Positions 1 to 7,146 are shown, counted from the first letter of the stretch. The stretch is 9,478 nucleotides of DNA from an uncultured Collinsella sp. (GCA_900764415.1 CAAFOA010000366.1:1-9478); one strand, 5' to 3'. Notes: generated by a model from the sequence alone, not told the origin. A program made the numbers and translations.

Positions 1-4
1 ACAC

Positions 5-424
5 ATGAGCAAGATTGCAGTCGTCTACTGGAGCGGCACGGGCAACACCGAGGCCATGGCAAACTTTGTCGCCGAAGGCGCCACGTCCGCGGGTGCCGAG
101 GCAGATGTCATCCCCTGCGCCGACTTCTCTGCCGACAAGGCCGCCGGCTATGATGCCTTCGCCTTCGGCTGCCCCGCCATGGGTTCCGAGGAGCTCGAAT
201 ACGATGAGTTCCAGCCGATGTGGGACGAGGTCAAGGAGACCCTCGGCGATAAGAAGGTCGTCCTCTTTGGCTCCTACTCGTGGGCCGAGGGCGAGTGGAT
301 GGACAACTGGAAGGCCGACGCCGACGAGGCAGGCGTCAACGTGGTCGACTCCGTCATCTGTTACGACGCCCCCGATTCTGAGGGCGAGGCGGCCTGCCGC
401 GCCCTTGGAGCTGAGCTCGCCTAG
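5..424 (+). CDS. Short-chain flavodoxin
   Basis: Small FMN electron carrier of 139 residues that replaces or complements ferredoxin in low-potential electron transfer in the cytoplasm. The phosphate-binding loop S-G-T-G-N-T is at residues 10-15. A-M-G at 58-60 and S-Y-S-W at 90-93 correspond to the Met and Trp segments that hold the isoalloxazine ring in clostridial flavodoxins, and the length matches that short, loop-less class. The protein is acidic, as expected for a flavodoxin. The ATG at position 5 is the natural start because the sequence M-S-K-I-A-V-V-Y-W begins directly with the first beta strand. The ribosome-binding site and promoter lie outside the window. A strong hairpin follows the stop. 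The redox partner cannot be told from the neighbours, and the convergent ABC operon is unrelated. Confidence 0.95.
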   Translation: MSKIAVVYWSGTGNTEAMANFVAEGATSAGAEADVIPCADFSADKAAGYDAFAFGCPAMGSEELEYDEFQPMWDEVKETLGDKKVVLFGSYSWAEGEWMDNWKADADEAGVNVVDSVICYDAPDSEGEAACRALGAELA

Positions 425-481
425 CGGCAATGAGCTCCGCCCGTAACGCGCTCTGCACCAAAACACATTCGCGTCCCAACA

Positions 482-516
482 AAAACGGGAGCCGGATCAC
501 ATCCGGCTCCCGTTTT
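482..516. terminator. Bidirectional intrinsic terminator between flavodoxin and the ABC operon
   Basis: A perfect inverted repeat: bases 482-497 pair with 501-516, giving 16 bp with a 3-base loop (CAC). The outer four pairs are A-T, so both strands show a GC-rich stem ending in a T run (TTTT at 513-516 on plus, AAAAA at 481-485 read from minus). It lies 58 bases past the flavodoxin stop and 25 bases before the end of the convergent ATPase gene, so it can end transcription from both sides. Confidence 0.93.
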
Positions 517-541
517 CTGCTATGTCAGTCATATAAAGCGG

Positions 542-1294
<753 letters not shown>

Positions 1295-1306
1295 AATAGA
1301 ACCTCC

Positions 1307-2668
1307 TTACAGACCAGCGATATGGTCGGCGGGCGTCGCGACAACCTGTCCGGCGCTCTTGGTGGGACGCTTCTTTTTGGTTTCGGCCGTACCCAGCAGC
1401 CTCGCCTCAAGACCGCTCACCAAGCGCGCAAGCGGCAGGGTAATGACCAGATAGAACAGGGCGGCAACCACATACGGCGTAATGGAACCCGTCGTGGCCA
1501 CGATGGTGCGGGCGTTCATGACGATCTCGACCACGCCCACGGCGGCGAGCAGCGACGTATCCTTGTAGAGCAGGATAAACTCGCTGGTCAGCGTAGGCAG
1601 GACATTGCGGAACGTCTGCGGAATCATAACGTAGAGCAGCGTCTGGAAGGCATTCATACCCAGCGAACGAGCGGCCTCGTTCTGGCCCTTGGGGATCGAT
1701 TGAATACCGGCACGGAAAATCTCGCACAGATACGCAGACGAGTTCATGGCCATGACGATAACGCCCAAGACATAGTCGTCCACCTTGACGCCGGCAAGCG
1801 GCAGGCCAAAGAATGCAATATAGATCTGCAGGAACGCCGGCGTACCGCGGATGACATTCACGTAGATGCCGGCAAGGCAACGCAGGATGCGCGATTTGGA
1901 TATGCGCATAAGCGACAGGGCAAAGCCAAAGGGGATTGCCAGCGGAAACGCCACGAGCACGATCGAGAGCGACATAAGGAAGCCCTTGAAGACGATCGGC
2001 AGGCTCTGGACCAAAATGACCGGGTTCAGGAACAGGCGAAGGAACATGTTGGAATTCCATGCCTCGACCCACGGCTGTTCCTTAAGGTCGGCCAGGAAGT
2101 TATCGAACGCCGTCACGCCCTTAATCTCGACGGAAGGAATCTTGGAAATCTTCTTGGTCGAACCGTCGGCGAGCGTATAGGTTCCGCTAAAGGCCTCATC
2201 GCCGCCCTCGACGGGAAACGTCACGCCGTAAACCTCGACACGGAAAAAGCCGCCGGCAGGCGCCGTCTCGCCAAAGTCAATCTTGAGCGTCTGGCCGTCA
2301 GCCTTGCACGTGGGCTTCATGGGCGTACGATCCATGAGGTCCTCGCCCGAGAGCATCGTCAATCGCGTGTCATCGGTACCAAACGTTGTGCCGTCGACAA
2401 ACGTCAGAGAAAGACCGCTCAGCTCCTCGTCGGCATCGGCCTGAACTTCCCAGGTAATGCGCGTCTCGGTGCCGCCGACCACAGCGCTGCCCGAACCGGT
2501 GTTGGGTCGGGCGGTAATCTTTGCGGTCTCAAGCGCCTGGGCGGTCGCGGGCGCATATGCCCCCGCGCACACCAGCGCGAGCGCCACGGCCATGACGCAG
2601 ACTAGCTTTTGGAGCAAGGCGGGCAGTGGAAAACGCTGCTCCGCGGCCCCTTTGTTCAGTCGAGACAA
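1307..2668 (-). CDS. Amino acid ABC transporter permease with N-terminal signal peptide and extracellular domain
   Basis: Membrane channel of the importer, 453 residues. Residues 1-44 look like a signal peptide or first helix (hydrophobic 22-38, then A-T-A-Q-A). Residues 45 to about 195 are a hydrophilic, Thr/Gly/Asp-rich stretch with many short beta-like segments. The HisM/GlnP-type membrane domain runs from about 216 to 425, with the cytoplasmic EAA loop starting E331-A-A-R-S-L-G and ending I-P-Q (349-351). A Lys-rich tail ends the protein. Ordinary family members have about 215-230 residues, so the first half is an addition. I chose the TTG at 2668 because AGGAG (2674-2678) lies five bases upstream. 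An upstream TTG at 2773 would add 35 residues translated from intergenic hairpins. The extra domain does not look like a solute-binding domain. Its role is unknown. Confidence 0.9.
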   Translation of the reverse strand: MSRLNKGAAEQRFPLPALLQKLVCVMAVALALVCAGAYAPATAQALETAKITARPNTGSGSAVVGGTETRITWEVQADADEELSGLSLTFVDGTTFGTDDTRLTMLSGEDLMDRTPMKPTCKADGQTLKIDFGETAPAGGFFRVEVYGVTFPVEGGDEAFSGTYTLADGSTKKISKIPSVEIKGVTAFDNFLADLKEQPWVEAWNSNMFLRLFLNPVILVQSLPIVFKGFLMSLSIVLVAFPLAIPFGFALSLMRISKSRILRCLAGIYVNVIRGTPAFLQIYIAFFGLPLAGVKVDDYVLGVIVMAMNSSAYLCEIFRAGIQSIPKGQNEAARSLGMNAFQTLLYVMIPQTFRNVLPTLTSEFILLYKDTSLLAAVGVVEIVMNARTIVATTGSITPYVVAALFYLVITLPLARLVSGLEARLLGTAETKKKRPTKSAGQVVATPADHIAGL

Positions 2669-2673
2669 GGTGG

Positions 2674-2678
2674 CTCCT
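2674..2678 (-). promoter_or_regulatory. Ribosome-binding site fixing a TTG start for the permease
   Basis: AGGAG on the minus strand, five bases before the TTG at 2666-2668. No ATG or GTG in the frame lies nearby with comparable spacing, and the TTG is followed directly by a signal-peptide-like N-terminus. This decides the start of the permease gene. Confidence 0.75.
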
Positions 2679-2703
2679 ATCGTAGAAGTTGCCGGCAAAA
2701 CGA

Positions 2704-2722
2704 GACGGAAATGCTCTCCGTC
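2704..2722 (-). terminator. Weak intercistronic terminator or attenuator hairpin
   Basis: On the minus strand GACGGA (2717-2722) pairs with TCCGTC (2704-2709) around a 7-base loop, and a TCGTTTTG tract follows. The stem has only 6 bp and the T tract is broken, so termination would be partial. It lies between the binding-protein and permease genes, 36 bases before the permease start. Confidence 0.45.
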
Positions 2723-2736
2723 AAGAGAAGCGCAAA

Positions 2737-2764
2737 GGCCCTCTCCGCCAAAACGGAAAGGGCC
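2737..2764 (-). terminator. Intercistronic hairpin after the binding-protein gene
   Basis: Bases 2737-2747 pair with 2754-2764 (11 bp, 6-base loop). The one imperfect position is C·A on the plus strand but a G·U wobble in minus-strand RNA, so the structure favours the operon transcript. The T tract after it is short (TTT then GCG). It probably blocks 3' exonucleases or causes partial termination, raising binding-protein mRNA over permease mRNA. Confidence 0.6.
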
Positions 2765-2772
2765 CGCGCGCA

Positions 2773-2795
2773 ATCAAGTAGCTATTTTACTTGAT
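2773..2795 (-). repeat. Inverted repeat spanning the binding-protein stop codon
   Basis: ATCAAGTA (2773-2780) and TACTTGAT (2788-2795) form an 8-bp stem with a 7-base loop. The stop codon (2787-2789) lies inside the structure. It is the first of three consecutive hairpins between this gene and the permease gene. Confidence 0.55.
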
Positions 2796-3647
2796 GTTGT
2801 ACTTAGCCATGAGAGCGTCGACGGTACCGTCGTCGGTCAGGTCCTTGATGGCCTGGTTGATATCGTCCTTGAGCTTGGTGTTGCCCTGGTTGATGGCGAT
2901 GGCGTACTCCTCGCCGGTGCTGATCTGCTTAATGGTCTGGCAGGTGTTGAACTGCTCGGCGGTCAGCTGGCTGGCAACGGAGCGGTTGGTGACTACGGCG
3001 TCGCCCTTATCGGACTGCAGGGCGCTGAAGCACTCGGTAGCGTCCTTGTAGGGGACGATCTTGGCCTTGGGGAAGTTCTCCTGGGCAAAGGACTCGGCGG
3101 TCGAACCGGACTGGACGATGATGGTAGCGTCGGCGTTGTTGAGCTTCTCGCTGTAGTTATCGGCCGTGATGTCGGTGTTATCGACCTTGGTCACGATGGC
3201 CTGATCGTCCATGTAGTAGGAATCGGAGAAGGTGACTTCCTTCTCACGCTCGGGCGTGTCGGTGATAGCCGCGATGGAAACGTCGTACTTGGCGCCCGAA
3301 GCGACGCCGGGGACGAGCGTGTCAAAGTCATTGTTGACGTACTCGACATCCAGGCCCAGCTTGTCGCCGATAGCCTTGATAAGCTCAAGGTCAAAGCCCT
3401 GATAATCGCCGTTGTCATCCTTGTACTCAAACGGAGCGTACTCGGCAGAGGTGCCGACGGTCAGCGTACCGTCCTTGACGAGCGCGTACTCCTTGGAGCC
3501 GTCGACCTTCTCGACCTTAGCGTCGTCAGAGCTGCTGGAACCGGCATTGGAACCAGAGGTGGCGTTGGACGAGCCACAGCCCGTCAGTGCGAGGGCGAGC
3601 GCCATGGCGCCCGTGGCGGCAAATGCGCCAAGCTTCTTGAGCTTCAT
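2787..3647 (-). CDS. Amino acid ABC transporter substrate-binding lipoprotein
   Basis: Membrane-anchored receptor that delivers a polar amino acid to the permease, 286 residues. A lipoprotein signal peptide ends in the lipobox L-T-G-C with Cys24 as the lipidated residue. A Ser/Asn-rich linker (25-45) follows, then a family-3 solute-binding domain (about 54-284). Visible ligand-pocket motifs are A-E-Y-A-P-F-E-Y (68-75), G-F-D-L-E-L (84-89) and T-D-T-P-E-R (129-134), whose Arg134 should bind the substrate carboxylate. At G-D-A-V-V-T-N-R (215-222) the family usually has Asp where this protein has Asn221, which may change specificity. The ATG at 3647 has AAGGAG at 3655-3660. A longer reading from 3713 would bury the signal peptide behind 22 residues and is unlikely. 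It is the first gene of the operon. The substrate is undetermined. Confidence 0.95.
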   Translation of the reverse strand: MKLKKLGAFAATGAMALALALTGCGSSNATSGSNAGSSSSDDAKVEKVDGSKEYALVKDGTLTVGTSAEYAPFEYKDDNGDYQGFDLELIKAIGDKLGLDVEYVNNDFDTLVPGVASGAKYDVSIAAITDTPEREKEVTFSDSYYMDDQAIVTKVDNTDITADNYSEKLNNADATIIVQSGSTAESFAQENFPKAKIVPYKDATECFSALQSDKGDAVVTNRSVASQLTAEQFNTCQTIKQISTGEEYAIAINQGNTKLKDDINQAIKDLTDDGTVDALMAKYNIK

Positions 3648-3691
3648 AATCAGTCTCCTTCCGGTGACCCCGTTTGATTCAGAGGTCTGCA

Positions 3692-3746
3692 AAAACTGAT
3701 GGTTATTATGCACCCGCTTGGAAGAATCTGCAATTAGAAAACTGAT
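3692..3746. repeat. Direct repeat around the importer promoter
   Basis: The plus-strand word AAAACTGAT occurs at 3692-3700 and 3738-3746, 46 bases apart. Each copy has TCTGCA just to its left (at 3686 and 3727). One copy lies upstream of the -35 box and the other over the likely transcription start. This is a plausible pair of regulator sites, but the words are AT-rich and short. Confidence 0.35.
3705..3733 (-). promoter_or_regulatory. Sigma-70-type promoter of the amino acid importer operon
   Basis: Reading the minus strand, the -35 box is TTGCAG (3728-3733), the spacer is exactly 17 bases, and the -10 box is CATAAT (3705-3710). Transcription would start near 3697-3698, giving a leader of about 50 bases before the ATG at 3647. 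This is the best promoter match in the window. Confidence 0.7.
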
Positions 3747-3768
3747 TGAAACAAACCCATAACGTGAA

Positions 3769-3780
3769 TGGAGCGCTCCA
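3769..3780. promoter_or_regulatory. 12-bp palindrome, possible operator
   Basis: TGGAGCGCTCCA is a perfect palindrome 36 bases upstream of the importer -35 box and 14 bases past the nfo stop region. A central CG in a G-A-G-C-G-C-T-C context is typical of LacI-family operators. It has no T tract and too short a loop to be a convincing terminator. It may also be chance. Confidence 0.35.
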
Positions 3781-3794
3781 CTTTATGGCAGCCA

Positions 3795-4661
3795 TTACTG
3801 CTGCAACGACCTTAACAGTTTGATTTCAGCCGCATAACCTGCAAGTTCGTTCGGTGTCTCCAGGATGAATGGCAATGCGCGCAAGCGGCCATTCGATACA
3901 ATATTCTGCATAACCTGCATACCGCCGCCAAACTCTTCACTACCCAGGTAGCCCTTGCCGATGCACTCGTGGCGATCCTTATGGGCACCGCAGGGATTCT
4001 TGGAGTCATTGATGTGCACGGCGCGCAGGCGCTCGATACCCACCACACGATCGAACTCGTCGAGTACGCCGTCCAGATCATGGATGATGTCGTAGCCAGC
4101 ATCGCTCACATGGCAGGTGTCCAGACACACGCCCAGCTTGTCCGATAGCTCTGGACGTCTGGCAGCAACACCCTCGATAATGCGCGCCAGCTCTTCAAAG
4201 CTACGGCCCACCTCGGTGCCCTTGCCGGCCATGGTCTCGAGCAGCACCGTCGTCTGCTGGCCCTCAAACATCACCTGGCACAGGGTGTCGACGATCATCC
4301 GAATGCCGGCGTCGGAGCCCTGCCCCACATGCGCACCGGGATGGAAGTTGTAATAGTTGCCGGGCAGAGCTTCCAGACGCTGCAAGTCCTCGGCCATTGC
4401 CTCCAAGGCAAACTCACGCGCCCGCTCTTTGGCTGAGCAGGGGTTATAGGTATACGGGGCATGAGCCACGAGCGGGCCAAAATCGTTTTGCTCCATAAGC
4501 TCGCGCAGGGCCGCCACGTCATCCATGTCAAGGTCTTTCGCCTTGCCGCCGCGCGGGTTGCGCGTAAAGAATGCAAAGGTATTGGCGCCAATGGATAGCG
4601 CCGTCTCCCCCATCGCCCGATAGCCCTTCGTCGTCGAAAGATGGCACCCAATCGTCAGCAT
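3795..4661 (-). CDS. nfo: Deoxyribonuclease IV (endonuclease IV, AP endonuclease)
   Basis: Zinc-dependent base-excision-repair enzyme that cuts DNA 5' of abasic sites. It has 288 residues, the normal length for this TIM-barrel family. All nine metal ligands of the trinuclear site are recognisable by motif: H67 (V-A-H-A-P-Y), H107 (N-F-H-P-G), E142 (L-L-E-T), D181 and H184 (C-L-D-T-C-H), H216 (H-I-N-D-S-K), D229 and H231 (D-R-H-E-C-I-G) and E268 (I-L-E-T-P). The ATG at 4661 starts the first barrel strand (M-L-T-I-G-C-H). The SD AGGGGG at 4670-4675 is eight bases upstream and abuts the palindromic repeat 4678-4763. The preceding minus-strand gene ends 172 bases upstream, so it may share a transcript with the oxidoreductase genes. 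A short 5-bp inverted repeat (3788-3804) spans its stop, and no strong terminator was seen. Confidence 0.95.
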   Translation of the reverse strand: MLTIGCHLSTTKGYRAMGETALSIGANTFAFFTRNPRGGKAKDLDMDDVAALRELMEQNDFGPLVAHAPYTYNPCSAKERAREFALEAMAEDLQRLEALPGNYYNFHPGAHVGQGSDAGIRMIVDTLCQVMFEGQQTTVLLETMAGKGTEVGRSFEELARIIEGVAARRPELSDKLGVCLDTCHVSDAGYDIIHDLDGVLDEFDRVVGIERLRAVHINDSKNPCGAHKDRHECIGKGYLGSEEFGGGMQVMQNIVSNGRLRALPFILETPNELAGYAAEIKLLRSLQQ

Positions 4662-4677
4662 CTCCAGCTCCCCCTCA

Positions 4678-4763
4678 TCAGTTGCGGTGAAATAGTTCCT
4701 GTTTGGCCCCTATTCTGCCGCAAACAGGAACTATTCCACCGCAACTTATAAAAGGGGCATCAG
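4678..4763 (-). repeat. Palindromic leader repeat, copy A (before nfo)
   Basis: An 86-bp element matching copy B (5865-5950) at all but two positions (4690 and 4745). It contains a long inverted repeat: 4680-4705 pairs with 4721-4746 (26 bp, one mismatch at 4690/4736) around a 15-base loop. Similarity extends left through CCCCCT (4670-4675) after a 2-base indel, which makes the nfo SD part of the shared unit. In minus-strand RNA, GCCCCU (4753-4758) can pair with AGGGGC in the loop (4706-4711) or with the SD (4671-4675). No T run follows the stem on either strand, so it is not a standard terminator. Confidence 0.9.
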
Positions 4764-4833
4764 AGATGCGGGCCGCCAAGCACTACGTCTACGGGCGCCA
4801 ACGTCATGATCCCCTACGCGTCAGCGCCAAGTC

Positions 4834-5853
4834 CTAGAGGGCTAGACGGATTGCATCGATAATGCGCGCGCAGCGCCGTGTGGCGGCAAGGGGCATGACG
4901 GGACTCTCGAGTTTCCCCGCACGGATGAGCTGGGTCGCATGCTGGATTTCGCCATAGAAATCATCGACCTCAAACGGGGCATTTATTTCGAGCATCCGTC
5001 CGTCGGAGTACTTCACATGGGCGAGCTCGGGGCGATGGAGGCGCTCGATTTCCAACGAGCCCCGCTCGCAGGCAATCGTTAAGCGGCTTTCATATGCTGC
5101 CTTGCCGTCGCAAACCATATGAATGGGTATGCCGCCGACGCTCATATGGATCTCATCGGCCCAATCCACGCAGCCGCCCGATACGTTACGCCAGCGAACT
5201 TCACGAGACGAAACATCGCACGCACCCGCAAGCAGATCCTCAAACCACCCGACCGCATAGCAGCCCATGTCATATAGACAGCCACCCTGCAACGGATCAA
5301 GCAGATAGCCCGAAGGAGACTCGCCGTAATCGAGCTTTTGCACGCTTTCAATCGAGACAATACGGCCAAGCTCACCCGACGCAAGCAAGTCCTTCACGCG
5401 AGTGCGCATCGGGCAAAACCGATTCTTCATCGCCTCCATAAACAGTACGCCGCGCTCACGGGAAACGGAGGCGATCGAATGGGCCTCTTCTTCATTCAAA
5501 ACGGCCGGCTTTTCGCACAGCACGGCCTTTCCCGCGCGCAGTGCCCGACAGACCCAATGCGCATGCATGCCATGTGGAAGAGCCAAGTAGATTGCGTCGA
5601 CATCGGGGTCGGCAATCAGCGCATCATAAGCCGCATCGCCGCTATCGTCAGCCGTGGCATAACTGTGCGCGGCATCAATCGAAAACGCCCTGCAAAACTC
5701 CTCAACATGCGAAGGAGTGCGACCGGCGGCAGCCACAAGCCGTGCCCCGTCCACCTCCTTGAGCGACGATGCAAATCGATGCGAAATGCGCCCAGCGCCC
5801 AAAACGCCCCAACGAACCTCACGCAAATCATCACATGAATCCCGATGGCCCAC
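4834..5853 (-). CDS. Gfo/Idh/MocA-family NAD(P)-dependent oxidoreductase
   Basis: Probable cytoplasmic sugar, polyol or dihydrodiol-type dehydrogenase, 339 residues. The Rossmann motif G-V-L-G-A-G-R-I (16-23) opens an N-terminal NAD(P)-binding domain. The family motif C-E-K-P (113-116) carries the catalytic Lys115. F-M-E-A-M (138-142) and C-L-Y-D-M-G-C-Y (192-199) belong to the C-terminal alpha/beta substrate domain. I chose the GTG at 5853 because AGGGGG (5859-5864) lies five bases upstream. A longer in-frame reading from 5931 would translate the palindromic repeat and is rejected. The gene is bracketed by copies A and B of that repeat. It starts 93 bases after the aldo/keto reductase gene on the same strand. 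The substrate is unknown. The protein has many Cys residues (C7, C54, C102, C113, C147, C192, C198). Confidence 0.88.
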   Translation of the reverse strand: MGHRDSCDDLREVRWGVLGAGRISHRFASSLKEVDGARLVAAAGRTPSHVEEFCRAFSIDAAHSYATADDSGDAAYDALIADPDVDAIYLALPHGMHAHWVCRALRAGKAVLCEKPAVLNEEEAHSIASVSRERGVLFMEAMKNRFCPMRTRVKDLLASGELGRIVSIESVQKLDYGESPSGYLLDPLQGGCLYDMGCYAVGWFEDLLAGACDVSSREVRWRNVSGGCVDWADEIHMSVGGIPIHMVCDGKAAYESRLTIACERGSLEIERLHRPELAHVKYSDGRMLEINAPFEVDDFYGEIQHATQLIRAGKLESPVMPLAATRRCARIIDAIRLAL

Positions 5854-5858
5854 GACAG

Positions 5859-5864
5859 CCCCCT
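5859..5864 (-). promoter_or_regulatory. Shine-Dalgarno fixing a GTG start of the Gfo/Idh gene
   Basis: AGGGGG on the minus strand, five bases before GTG (5851-5853) and directly next to the palindromic repeat. The C-rich 5' arm of the repeat transcript (5939-5944, CCCCUU) is perfectly complementary to AAGGGG (5860-5865), so this site could be masked in the mRNA. Confidence 0.6.
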
Positions 5865-5950
5865 TCAGTTGCGGTGGAATAGTTCCTGTTTGGCCCCTAT
5901 TCTGCCGCAAACAGGAACTATTCCACCGCAAGTTATAAAAGGGGCATCAG
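5865..5950 (-). repeat. Palindromic leader repeat, copy B (before the Gfo/Idh gene)
   Basis: Second copy of the 86-bp element, in the same orientation and 1187 bp from copy A. Bases 5869-5892 and 5908-5931 form a perfect 24-bp stem around a 15-base loop. The stem end is broken by G5868/G5932, where copy A is paired, while copy B is paired where copy A is not. It fills almost all of the 93-base gap between two genes, and its outer end includes the stop codon of the aldo/keto reductase gene (5947-5949). Confidence 0.92.
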
Positions 5951-7134
5951 GAGCGCGTTTTGCAAAAGGCTTTAAGTGCGGCCGTTACGGGGCCAGGCTG
6001 GAAACGTCGGCGCACATCGTCGAGACGCTCGGGAATATCGATGTGCTGCGGGCAGTGACGCGCGCATTTGCCGCACTTGACGCAGTTGCTCACCAGCTTG
6101 GGCTCGTTCGTCCGCACCGCGCTCGCCGTAAAGTATTGCGACAGCCCCGTAAACCAACTATGTGCGTAGCTCGCGTTGTAGGCGCCAAAGCAGCCGGGAA
6201 TATTGATGCCCTTGGGGCACGGCATGCAGTAGCCGCACCCCGTACAGGGCACGCGATTCGATTTCTCAAACTCTCCCAACACACGTGCGATGGTATCGAG
6301 CTGCTCTGCCGTCATCGAATCCGGCAGTGCGCGATCCGCCAATGCCGCGTTCTCGTCCACCTGCGCGGTATCGGTCATGCCCGAAAGCAGCATCGTGACT
6401 TGAGGATGGTTCCACACCCACGAAAGGCCCCAAGCAGCCGGCGTCTTCAGGTACGGATCGCGTACGTCATCGAGCACGGCGCGGGCCCGCGGAGGCAGTT
6501 TGCCCGCCAGGCGTCCACCCAAAAGCGGTTCCATCACAAACACCGCGAGCCCGCGCTCGGCGGCTGCCATGAGTCCCGCCGTTCCCGCTTGGTATCGCTC
6601 TCCAGCGTAGTTGTACTGGATCTGGCAAAAGTCCCAGTCATACGCGTCAAGCATCGTGAGGAAGTCCGCCGCACTGCCGTGGTACGAAAAACCTATCTGG
6701 CGAATACGCCCCGCAGCCTTTTGGTGCGCAATCCAGTCCTCGATACCCAACGCTACCACGCGCTCCCACTGCGCGGGCGAGGTGATGTTGTGCATAAGGA
6801 AATAGTCGATATGGTCAGTCCGCAAACGGCGCAGCTGCTCGTCGAAGAACCGATCGAAATCCTCTGCGCACTTGCACGATGCGTGCGGCAACTTAGTCGC
6901 CAGCAACACCCGGTCACGCAGCCCCAAGCGCTCAAGTGAGGCGCCCACGCACACCTCGTTACCGGGATAAAGATACGCGGTATCCAGATAATTAATCCCC
7001 TGCTCTACCGCACGGGAGATGATGGCATCGGCCGTCTTCGCATCGGGGTGTCCCGGCGCACCGGGAAACCTCATGCAGCCCAGACCCAGAGCGGATATTC
7101 GGTTACCACTTTTGGGGTCAACACGGTATTGCAC
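5947..7134 (-). CDS. Aldo/keto reductase with C-terminal 2x[4Fe-4S] ferredoxin-like domain
   Basis: Oxidoreductase of 395 residues that joins an NAD(P)H-dependent aldo/keto reductase barrel to two iron-sulfur clusters. This architecture is common in anaerobes, and its substrates are mostly unknown. The barrel (1 to about 285) carries the catalytic tetrad D51, Y56, K81 and H115. Cluster 1 is C297-x2-C300-x2-C303-x2-C306-P, and cluster 2 is C351-x2-C354-x2-C357-x3-C361-P. I chose the GTG at 7134: it follows a G-rich SD (GGGAGG, 7139-7144) and gives the family-like start M-Q-Y-R-V with a nearby G-N-R-I-S-A-L-G. An ATG at 7152 would add six residues and cover that SD. The TGA stop lies in palindromic repeat copy B. 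The Gfo/Idh gene follows on the same strand and may be cotranscribed. Confidence 0.93.
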   Translation of the reverse strand: MQYRVDPKSGNRISALGLGCMRFPGAPGHPDAKTADAIISRAVEQGINYLDTAYLYPGNEVCVGASLERLGLRDRVLLATKLPHASCKCAEDFDRFFDEQLRRLRTDHIDYFLMHNITSPAQWERVVALGIEDWIAHQKAAGRIRQIGFSYHGSAADFLTMLDAYDWDFCQIQYNYAGERYQAGTAGLMAAAERGLAVFVMEPLLGGRLAGKLPPRARAVLDDVRDPYLKTPAAWGLSWVWNHPQVTMLLSGMTDTAQVDENAALADRALPDSMTAEQLDTIARVLGEFEKSNRVPCTGCGYCMPCPKGINIPGCFGAYNASYAHSWFTGLSQYFTASAVRTNEPKLVSNCVKCGKCARHCPQHIDIPERLDDVRRRFQPGPVTAALKAFCKTRS

Positions 7135-7138
7135 GGCC

Positions 7139-7146
7139 CCTCCCTT
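7139..7146 (-). promoter_or_regulatory. Shine-Dalgarno supporting a GTG start of the aldo/keto reductase gene
   Basis: AAGGGAGG on the minus strand, four bases before GTG (7132-7134). The alternative ATG at 7150-7152 has only GC-rich sequence without a clear SD upstream, so the GTG is preferred. Confidence 0.6.

Noticed and set aside
2457..3677. A 406-codon plus-strand open frame
   Set aside because: It mirrors the binding-protein gene and the permease N-terminus. It is a repetitive Val/Leu/Gly/Asp sequence with no family resemblance and no good SD.
3788..3804. The 5-bp inverted repeat over the nfo stop as a terminator
   Set aside because: The stem is too short and no T run follows.
4764..4833. 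A gene or terminator in the gap after the Gfo/Idh stop
   Set aside because: I saw no convincing stem with a T run and no reading frame with an SD in these 70 bases.
5854..5931. A longer N-terminus for the Gfo/Idh protein
   Set aside because: The extra 26 codons translate the stem-loop repeat, and a GTG with an SD fits the Rossmann-fold start better.
4678..5950. Reading the two repeats as a CRISPR array or as insertion-sequence ends with a transposase
   Set aside because: There are only two copies, spaced by a whole metabolic gene with no transposase. The unit is a long hairpin rather than a short spacer-separated repeat.
5845..6939. A 364-codon plus-strand open frame starting beside the palindromic repeat
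   Set aside because: It is antisense to the aldo/keto reductase, whose catalytic and iron-sulfur motifs are intact. Its first residues simply translate the repeat.
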